A stretch of 12,624 nucleotides of DNA from Acidobacteriaceae bacterium. GTDB lineage: Bacteria; Acidobacteriota; Terriglobia; Terriglobales; Acidobacteriaceae. The stretch lies in the NCBI GenBank assembly GCA_030040115.1, contig JASHUH010000317.1:1-12624 (forward strand). The letters are read 5' to 3'. Shown here piece by piece: positions 7,453-12,624 of this stretch (the first letter of the stretch is position 1; every line of letters begins with the position of its first letter). Position numbers and translations under genes: made by a program. The notes below the pieces were generated by a model. The model had not been told where the DNA came from, did not search any database, and saw only the letters and a list, made by a program, of their open reading frames with translations.

Positions 7453-8540
7453 AGATCGCCAACCGTCGCATCCTTCGTCCCGGAGAAAAGATCCGGGTGC
7501 TGGTGGTCGATGACTCCGTCGTCATTCGCCGCCTGGTCGCCCATGCCCTCGAGGAAAAAGACACCATTGAGGTCGTCGGCGTGGCCGCCGACGGCGCCAT
7601 CGCCCTCTCCCGCATTCCGCAGTTGAATCCCGACGTCCTCACCCTCGATATCGAAATGCCGGTGATGGACGGCATGGAAACCCTGCGTCGCGTTCGCCGC
7701 GAGTACCCGCAGACCCGCGTCATCATGTTCAGCGCCCTCACCGAGCGCGGCGCCGCCGCTACCCTGGATGCGCTGCGCGCCGGCGCGGATGACTATGCCG
7801 CCAAGGCGTCCAACGAGGGCTCGCTTGACCGCTCGCTGGCTCGTCTTCGCGAAGAGCTCATTCCCCGCATCGAGCAGTTCTTCCTGTTTCCCGGCCAGCT
7901 TCCCGCTATGAAATCATCCCTCCCGCCAACTGGGCCCGCAGGTTTGGCGCCTCCTTCTGCGGTTCCGCCGCGGGCGGTGGCCATCGGCGTCTCCACCGGC
8001 GGTCCCGCGGCGCTCACTGCGTTGCTGCCCCGTCTGCCCGCATCTTTTCCGCTGCCCGTGCTGGTCGTGCAACACATGCCGCCGCTGTTCACGCGCCTGC
8101 TCGCGGAGCGTCTGAACAACATCTGCCCGCTCGCCGTTGCCGAGGCCCAGGAGGGGGACAGCGTGCAGCCAGGAAAAATCCTCATCGCTCCCGGCGATTT
8201 CCACATGAAGGTGGTCGCGGGCGATGCGGGCCCCTTCGTCCATCTCGACCAGTCACCGCCCCAGAACTCCTGCCGCCCCGCCGTGGACGCCCTGTTTGCC
8301 TCCATGAGCGAAATCTACGCAGGCGCGGTGCTCCCCGTCATCCTCACCGGCATGGGCCAGGATGGGTTGCGCGGCTCGCGCATCCTGAAGGCGCAGGGCG
8401 CATCGCTCATCGCACAGGACGAAGCCTCGAGCGTGGTGTGGGGTATGCCCGGCGCGGTCGTCGGCGCAGGGCTGGCCAGCCAGGTAATCCCGCTCGATCG
8501 CATCGCTGAAGCCATTCTCAAAAGAGTTTGTTGCGCGTAG
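7449..8540 (+). CDS. cheB: Chemotaxis protein-glutamate methylesterase CheB
   Basis: The 363-residue enzyme removes methyl groups from receptor glutamates (and deamidates Gln), resetting receptor sensitivity. An N-terminal receiver (about 15-130) has D21 D22, phospho-acceptor D67 in LTLDIEMP and K119, so CheA can activate it. A Pro-rich linker follows (about 150-175). The methylesterase domain (about 176-360) has the Ser-His-Asp catalytic set: S182 in IGVSTGG, H209 in VVQHMP and D305 in TGMGQDG. The start at 7449 overlaps the cheY stop (ATGA) and gives a normal family length; the longer open frame upstream is just cheY read out of frame. It is adjacent to cheR, its opposing enzyme. Confidence 0.95.
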   Translation: MKIANRRILRPGEKIRVLVVDDSVVIRRLVAHALEEKDTIEVVGVAADGAIALSRIPQLNPDVLTLDIEMPVMDGMETLRRVRREYPQTRVIMFSALTERGAAATLDALRAGADDYAAKASNEGSLDRSLARLREELIPRIEQFFLFPGQLPAMKSSLPPTGPAGLAPPSAVPPRAVAIGVSTGGPAALTALLPRLPASFPLPVLVVQHMPPLFTRLLAERLNNICPLAVAEAQEGDSVQPGKILIAPGDFHMKVVAGDAGPFVHLDQSPPQNSCRPAVDALFASMSEIYAGAVLPVILTGMGQDGLRGSRILKAQGASLIAQDEASSVVWGMPGAVVGAGLASQVIPLDRIAEAILKRVCCA

Positions 8541-8548
8541 GATCCACA

Positions 8549-9379
8549 ATGCCCGTTGCTGAGCCGCAGACCATCTTTCCGGAGAATTATCGCTTTCTGC
8601 AGCAGCATGTCTATGCGGAATCGGGCATCGTTCTCGAAGATCACAAGCATTACCTGTTCGAGTGCCGCCTGGCTCCCCTGGTCGCGCGCCTCGGCCTCGG
8701 CTCCATCAACCAGCTCTGCGATCTGCTGCGCGCAAACGGCAGGCAGGAGTTGAGCCGGAACGTGGTCGAGGCCATGACCACGAACGAGACCTATTTCTTT
8801 CGCGATCCCGCCCACTACAGCGCCATCCGCACCCATCTGCTGCCGCGGCTTAAACAGGAGCGTCGCGATCGCCGGCGCCTGCGCTGCTGGTCGGCCGCTG
8901 CGTCCACCGGCCAAGAGGCGTACAGCCTCGCCATGGCCCTGCTCGAAGACGGCTTTGCCGAATGGACGGTCGAGATCCTTGGAACGGATTTGTGTTCCCG
9001 CGTCGTCCAGCGCGCGCGCGCCGCGCGATATCAGCAGATTGAGGTGAATCGCGGACTCCCCATCGCATTCCTGGTAAAGTACTTCACCCAGGCCGGGGTG
9101 GAATGGCAACTGCGGGATGAGCCCCGGCGCATGGTGCGATTCGAACAGATCGACCTGCGCACGGACCTGCGCGCTCTGGGAACCTTCGACCTGATCTTTT
9201 GCCGCAATGTGATGATCTACTTCGACGCTCAAACCAGGTTCAGGTTACTGGAGCAGCTTCGTTGCTGCTTGACAGAGGGGGGCTGGCTGCTTCTGGGCGG
9301 GGCCGAAACGGCTGACCAAATTGACCAGTGGTTCGAACGGCGAACGTTCGCCGGAGCCACCATCTATCGAGCCAAATGA
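8549..9379 (+). CDS. cheR: Chemotaxis protein methyltransferase CheR
   Basis: The 276-residue enzyme transfers methyl groups from S-adenosylmethionine to receptor glutamates, opposing CheB in adaptation. Visible motifs in order: an N-terminal helical domain (about 10-75), TTNETYFFRD (77-86), the SAM-binding segment WSAAASTGQEAYSLAM (114-129; the usual family form is close to AGCSTGEEPYS, so the Cys is Ala here), D147 in GTDL, and FDLIFCRNVMIYFD (213-226). The start is chosen at ATG 8549, with AGGA (8539-8542) six bases upstream overlapping the cheB stop; a TTG at 8528 inside cheB would add seven residues without a better site. There are no TPR repeats. The neighbouring receptor lacks a terminal pentapeptide, so untethered methylation is likely. 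Confidence 0.95.
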   Translation: MPVAEPQTIFPENYRFLQQHVYAESGIVLEDHKHYLFECRLAPLVARLGLGSINQLCDLLRANGRQELSRNVVEAMTTNETYFFRDPAHYSAIRTHLLPRLKQERRDRRRLRCWSAAASTGQEAYSLAMALLEDGFAEWTVEILGTDLCSRVVQRARAARYQQIEVNRGLPIAFLVKYFTQAGVEWQLRDEPRRMVRFEQIDLRTDLRALGTFDLIFCRNVMIYFDAQTRFRLLEQLRCCLTEGGWLLLGGAETADQIDQWFERRTFAGATIYRAK

Positions 9380-9390
9380 GGAGCATCGCG

Positions 9391-9864
9391 ATGAGGATGC
9401 ATGCGGCGTCCACCGGCCTGACCGATGAAATCGAGGAAATTGTCTCTTCAATTTTCGAGCATATGCTCGGCCTTTCGACCCGTCTCCGCGGCCTGCCGGG
9501 CGGCCGGAATGCCCCCACGGAACTTCATTCCATAGTCGAGGTCACAGGCCGCTGGCGCGGAGCGGTGTCGATTGCATGCACGCGGCTGCAGGCGCGATGC
9601 TTCGCAGCGCGATTCTTGTCCCTCCCCGCCCTCGAGATTGACGACCAGATTGCCTGTGACGTGCTTGGAGAGCTAACCAACATGCTCGCCGGGAACTTGA
9701 AACCGCTTTTGGCTTCGGATGTCCAGTTGTCCATCGCCACGGTCTCTTCGAACGAAAGCGAGTGCGCGCCCGATTTCGCTCCCGAAATTTGCAAGGAGTT
9801 GTTTTTCGATTGCAGCGAGGGCAGCTTCGTGACCAAGGTGTGGGCTGCTCCCGCCACTTCCTAG
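9391..9864 (+). CDS. cheX: CheX-type CheY-P phosphatase
   Basis: A 157-residue protein of the CheC/CheX/FliY phosphatase group, which dephosphorylates CheY-P and ends the signal. The signature is GELTNMLAGNLKPLL (93-107): the E-x-x-N pair is E94 and N97, the residues known to act in CheX and CheC phosphatases. There is only one such motif, and the length (about 155) fits CheX better than CheC. GAGGAG (9378-9383), which overlaps the cheR stop, lies seven bases before ATG 9391 and decides the start; the frame is open further upstream but only across the cheR end. As last gene of the operon it supplies the phosphatase in the absence of cheZ, cheC or cheD. The rest of the sequence is diverged, so the family call rests mainly on motif, size and context. 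Confidence 0.85.
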   Translation: MRMHAASTGLTDEIEEIVSSIFEHMLGLSTRLRGLPGGRNAPTELHSIVEVTGRWRGAVSIACTRLQARCFAARFLSLPALEIDDQIACDVLGELTNMLAGNLKPLLASDVQLSIATVSSNESECAPDFAPEICKELFFDCSEGSFVTKVWAAPATS

Positions 9865-10225
9865 GCTGACATTTACTTTCGTCCACGACTCCGAGTTGCA
9901 CGAAATCGGAGCGTAGGTGAGAAAGCAATCCAAATGTGGGCCATGCGCGATGCTGCAGATGCCGCCAGCCGGGGCAAGCCGGTTGCCATGGTGGTGCGAA
10001 AAGGGGCCCCGCCCTGCTCACCTGCATTGGAAGCACGCCAAAGTTCTCGAGTCGCCAAATGGTGAACGCTCGTGGTGAAGTTACACGCATCGGAAATCCA
10101 ACTTTACCGAAGCTCCACCAGAAGATCCTTCCCTTCCTCGGATGTGAGCTCTGCCGCAAGACTTGCGGGAATCGGCAGGGGCGCGTTAACCCATCTGTTG
10201 CAACGGATAGGCGATACTGGGAATC
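9865..10225. other. 361-bp intergenic region after cheX
   Basis: No supported gene is seen on either strand. It holds a weak stem CTCCGA (9889-9894) with TCGGAG (9906-9911), 24 bases after the cheX stop and without a T-run, which might help end the che transcript. Near its right end is a perfect 15-bp dyad described separately. Frames crossing this stretch have no recognisable protein content and are taken as chance. Confidence 0.5.
10154..10168. promoter_or_regulatory. Perfect dyad upstream of the DUF4184 gene, possible operator
   Basis: CCGCAAG-A-CTTGCGG is a perfect inverted repeat with one central base, 57 bases before the start codon of the membrane protein gene. Outside it, CTGCCG (10151-10156) and CGGCAG (10173-10178) also pair. 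The size and symmetry resemble a dimeric repressor site, but it could equally be a hairpin or chance. Confidence 0.3.
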
Positions 10226-11011
10226 ATGCCGTTTACGCTTGCCCATGCCGCCGCCGCGATCCCATTTCGACGGACCGGTTTGATCATGTCGGCAATTGTG
10301 ATGGGATGCTTTGCGCCCGATTTTCCCTACTTCCTTTCTCTCAACCCGCACATGTTCTTCGGCCACACGTTCGCCGGTATGTTTCTTTTCGATTTGCCGC
10401 TCGCCATTGCCGCGCTCTGGCTGTTTCACGCCGTCCTCAAGCAGCCGATGCTGATGTTTCTCCCCGCCGGTTTTCGGCGCCGGCTCCCCAGCAGCGTGAA
10501 CACTTTCCCGTTCTGGCCGTGGCATCGTCTTTGGCTGATTGTGCTGTCCGTCCTGATCGGGACGGCGACGCACCTTCTGTGGGACGCGTTCACTCATCCT
10601 GACTCCTGGATCTATTGGAACTGGGCATTTCTGCGGGGATCGGTCGAGCTCCCGGTCATCGGCGCAATCCAGACCTACAAACTGCTGGAGTACGCGAGCA
10701 GCGTCTTCGGCCTCGCGGTGGTCGTCCTCTGGATTGGGCGCTGGTATCGTGGCGCCAAACCTTCTGCCGAGCCGGTCGCCCAGCCCCCGGATTCCCGGAA
10801 TAGACGCGCTTTTGTGGCTGCCTTGCCGGTCCTGGCGACGCTCGGTGGCGTCTTGCGCGCCTATCGCCAGAACGGAATCCACCCGCAGATTCGGCCCATC
10901 GTGCACTTCACGGCCAATACGTTGATCACGGCCATCACATTTTTCCTGCTGGGATTGTTTGTTTACGGCGTGGTTCTTCGCCGGGGCGGGGGAGTGGCTG
11001 TCCGGGAGTAG
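10226..11011 (+). CDS. DUF4184 family integral membrane protein
   Basis: A 261-residue membrane protein starting MPFTLAH, the hallmark N-terminus of DUF4184 proteins. About six hydrophobic segments are visible (roughly 15-30, 50-70, 101-120, 153-171, 195-211, 229-251). Conserved polar residues fall in or next to membrane segments: H7, D32 in FAPDFPYF, H47 in FFGHTFAG, and the H116/D120/H124 set in THLLWDAFTH. This pattern suggests a metal site like that of membrane-bound metal-dependent hydrolases (YdjM-type), but no activity is established for the family. The start is ATG 10226, preceded only by a weak GGGA. It is separated from cheX by 361 bases and convergent with the dehydrogenase gene, so it is probably a single-gene unit unrelated to chemotaxis. 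Confidence 0.85.
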   Translation: MPFTLAHAAAAIPFRRTGLIMSAIVMGCFAPDFPYFLSLNPHMFFGHTFAGMFLFDLPLAIAALWLFHAVLKQPMLMFLPAGFRRRLPSSVNTFPFWPWHRLWLIVLSVLIGTATHLLWDAFTHPDSWIYWNWAFLRGSVELPVIGAIQTYKLLEYASSVFGLAVVVLWIGRWYRGAKPSAEPVAQPPDSRNRRAFVAALPVLATLGGVLRAYRQNGIHPQIRPIVHFTANTLITAITFFLLGLFVYGVVLRRGGGVAVRE

Positions 11012-11093
11012 GGCAAAACCAGAGTGGGTGCGCAGCCCTCGACGGCTCGCGAAAATCCGCGCCAACCATCATCAACGAGCGCCGCAGCCGGTT

Positions 11094-12347
11094 TCAATTT
11101 TTCCCGTAGGCAATGCGCCAAATCCGGCCTTTTTCCGAATCGGCCACATAGAGCGCCCCGTCCGGACCGACGGCGGCGCCAATAGGACGGTATTTTGCCC
11201 GATTGGGAGTGCTGCCGGATGCATCGAAGGCCGCGAATCCGTCGGCAAACACCGTGGGAGCGCCCGCTACCCCGTTTCGTTTGAAGGGTACGAAAACCAC
11301 GTCGTAGCCATTCCGGTCGCGCGTGCCGTGCTGAACGATGAACGCGCCGTCGCGGTAGGACGCGGGAAACTGCTGGCCGGCATAGAACACCAGGTCCACT
11401 TCCGACGCGCGCCGGGATTGAAAGGTGAGCACGGGAGTCGAATACTTTCCCGCCGGCGCCGTCTTGTTCCCGTCGCCGCCGTATTCAGGCGCCATCAGTC
11501 GCAGCTTGCGGACCCCGTCGTAATAGGTGTAAGGCCAGCCAAGATCGGCGCCTTTGGCCACGCGGTGCATCTCGTCGGCGATTTGATCGTCGGCCTGCTC
11601 ACTGACGATTTGCGGCCAGAACTTATGGGTGTTATCCACGCCCTGCGTGATGACGTACAGATGCCCGTCGGCGGGCGACCAATCGAGCGCCGTGGTGTCG
11701 CGAATGCCGGTGGCGAAATGCTCGCCATCGCTGGGGAACTTTTGCTCCGTCTTGTCGGCGTTGAAGCGCCAGATGCCCGCGCGGTCGGTAAGATCGGGGC
11801 ATGGGTTCAATCCCACGGGCGGAGCGCCGGAGGGCGAGTTCGGATCGGTGCAACGATTCGCGGAACCCTCGAGCGCAATATACAGGTTTCCTTTTCCATC
11901 GAACGCCAGAGGGACGTTGGCGCGGTTGAAGCCAGAGTGGGGAGCCGGCATGCCTTCCACGATGATGTCGGGATCTTTCCCCGGCAACAGGCCGTCGCCG
12001 CTGAACTGAAAACGGTACACTGCCGAAGCAGAGGAGGCATACAGGGCTCCGTTATAGAAGCTAATGCCGGTGCCGCCATCCACGGCGCCGAAAGTCTCGA
12101 TCTGATCGGCCCTGTGGTTCGCGTCCAGATGGAGCGCAATGATTCCGTTGCCGTTGTTTTGCTTGTCCACCGGGGTCGAGATATAGATATCGCCGTTGCC
12201 CCTGATGGTTAAATGGCGGATCGGCCCCAGGCCCTCCGCCACCACCGTGGCGTGAAATCCGGGCGGCAGTTTCAATCCATCGGGTTCTTGCGCGACGGCG
12301 ACGCCAGCCGCCACGACGAGAGCGCACACAGCAAGAAGCGATTTCAT
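11094..12347 (-). CDS. Secreted PQQ-dependent sugar (sorbosone-type) dehydrogenase
   Basis: A 417-residue protein with a clear signal peptide (MKSLLAVCALVVAAGVAVA, likely cleaved after residue 19), so it is exported. The mature part has blade-like repeats typical of the soluble glucose / L-sorbosone dehydrogenase six-bladed propeller: LTIRGNGDIYIS (46-57), LAFDGKGNLYIALEG (147-161), LDWSPADGHLYVITQG (221-236), KGADLGWPYTYYDG (265-278), and the closing IGAAVGPDGALYVADSEKGRIWRI (389-412). H137, in APHSGF shortly before a blade, is in a place where this family has its catalytic His, but I cannot confirm the alignment. Cys166 and Cys183 may form a disulphide. The family oxidises sugars or alcohols with PQQ in the periplasm; the substrate here is unknown. 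GAGAGGGAGAG precedes the ATG. It converges on the DUF4184 gene with 82 bases between them. Confidence 0.82.
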   Translation of the reverse strand: MKSLLAVCALVVAAGVAVAQEPDGLKLPPGFHATVVAEGLGPIRHLTIRGNGDIYISTPVDKQNNGNGIIALHLDANHRADQIETFGAVDGGTGISFYNGALYASSASAVYRFQFSGDGLLPGKDPDIIVEGMPAPHSGFNRANVPLAFDGKGNLYIALEGSANRCTDPNSPSGAPPVGLNPCPDLTDRAGIWRFNADKTEQKFPSDGEHFATGIRDTTALDWSPADGHLYVITQGVDNTHKFWPQIVSEQADDQIADEMHRVAKGADLGWPYTYYDGVRKLRLMAPEYGGDGNKTAPAGKYSTPVLTFQSRRASEVDLVFYAGQQFPASYRDGAFIVQHGTRDRNGYDVVFVPFKRNGVAGAPTVFADGFAAFDASGSTPNRAKYRPIGAAVGPDGALYVADSEKGRIWRIAYGKN

Positions 12348-12390
12348 GATTGGCTCTCCCTCTCTGCATTCCAGACAAGAATCGCGCTAG

Positions 12391-12624
12391 GGCCTGTTAA
12401 CACTATTGGGGTGGATGGCGTTGCGAGCCAAAATCGGGCCAGACGAGGCCGAGCCCGAAGGCTTTGGCGGCTCCAAGGTCGAGGGCGAGAACGAAGTATG
12501 GCCCGATTTTGGCTGCAACCCGAAGGGACGGGGCCGATTTTCCCGATATTCGTTGTTGCTCGTCGCTAGCAGACACCCGGTATGCGTCTCTCCTCGCTCC
12601 TAGAACTCGGAAAAATCGGCTCCC
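12391..12624. repeat. Inverted-repeat-rich non-coding segment, possible end or remnant of a mobile element
   Basis: It starts with GGCCTGTTAACACT directly after CTAG (12387-12390), which looks like an insertion-sequence tip beside a YTAR-type target. Inside, GCCAAAATCGGGCCA (12427-12441) is the perfect reverse complement of 12499-12513, and the arms extend to about 20 bases with one indel. A second, imperfect pair is GGGGCCGATTTTCCCG (12530-12545) with 12608-12624. No protein family is recognisable in any frame. The segment runs off the window, so its other end is unseen; it may be an IS end, a MITE or a dispersed repeat. Confidence 0.5.
12421..12518. repeat. Long inverted repeat (about 20-bp arms) forming a possible cruciform
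   Basis: The left arm 12421-12441 and right arm 12499-12518 are reverse complements apart from one extra base in the left arm (TTGCGAGCC against TTGCAGCC). The 15-bp inner part is perfect. The 57-base interior contains a shorter pair, GAGCC (12450-12454) and GGCTC (12468-12472), so the whole can fold as a branched hairpin. Confidence 0.75.

Noticed and set aside
10072..10602. Plus-strand frame covering the gap and the start of the DUF4184 gene
   Set aside because: It has no recognisable content and overlaps the well supported MPFTLAH start in another frame.
9542..11065. A 507-codon minus-strand open frame across cheX, the gap and the DUF4184 gene
   Set aside because: It overlaps two genes supported by motifs on the plus strand and has a composition typical of antisense frames.
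11012..11093. A bidirectional terminator between the convergent genes
   Set aside because: Only a 4-bp CGCG stem and short T-runs are present; this is not enough to call a terminator.
10959..12212. A 417-codon plus-strand open frame opposite the dehydrogenase gene
   Set aside because: The minus strand has a signal peptide and propeller blade motifs; the plus-strand frame has neither.
12406..12603. A 65-codon frame in the right-end repeat block
   Set aside because: It is made of the inverted-repeat arms, has no recognisable family, and its ATG lacks a convincing ribosome site.
1..12624. CRISPR array, tRNA or rRNA genes
   Set aside because: No regularly spaced repeats and no tRNA or rRNA signatures were seen on either strand.

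Overview
The window is GC-rich and mostly bacterial accessory/signalling DNA. The gene style (a cytoplasmic poly-HAMP receptor in a compact che operon, a DUF4184 membrane protein, a secreted PQQ-type dehydrogenase, an IS701-type element) would fit a soil-type bacterium such as an Acidobacteriota member. That assignment is inference; no marker gene in the window fixes the taxon.

Left edge (1-513): the last codons of an unidentified gene overlap, as ATGA, the start of a small predicted lipoprotein gene. Next comes an IS701-family insertion sequence (518-1883) with 14-bp perfect terminal inverted repeats. Its transposase is split between two frames at an A7 run (1679-1685). The conserved C-terminal tail is intact in the second frame and stops just before the right repeat.

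Core (about 2072-9864): seven collinear chemosensory genes, cheA - cheW - mcp - cheY - cheB - cheR - cheX. They have short gaps or overlaps, so they probably form one operon. A sequence with the exact 11-bp spacing of a sigma-28 (FliA) promoter, 6/8 matches in each half-site, lies about 75 bp before cheA. Together the genes supply a soluble receptor with stacked HAMP units and no membrane segment, the CheW coupling protein, the CheA kinase, the CheY output regulator, the CheR/CheB adaptation enzymes and a CheX-type CheY-P phosphatase. CheA is unusual: it lacks a CheY-binding P2 domain, has two CheW-like regions, and ends in a receiver domain whose phospho-acceptor Asp position is Ala. Two RNA hairpins lie inside the operon, one touching the mcp ribosome binding site and a very stable one between mcp and cheY.

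Right part (9865-12624): a 361-bp gap with a perfect 15-bp dyad, then a DUF4184 integral membrane protein gene (+). Convergent to it is a gene for a secreted six-bladed propeller dehydrogenase of the PQQ sugar/sorbosone dehydrogenase type (-). From 12391 to the end of the window is a non-coding, inverted-repeat-rich segment that starts directly after a CTAG. It looks like the end of, or a remnant of, a mobile or repeated element sitting 43 bp upstream of the dehydrogenase start codon.

No wholly new system was identified. The most distinctive parts are the CheA pseudo-receiver, the poly-HAMP soluble receptor, the transposase slippage site and the repeat block at the right end.
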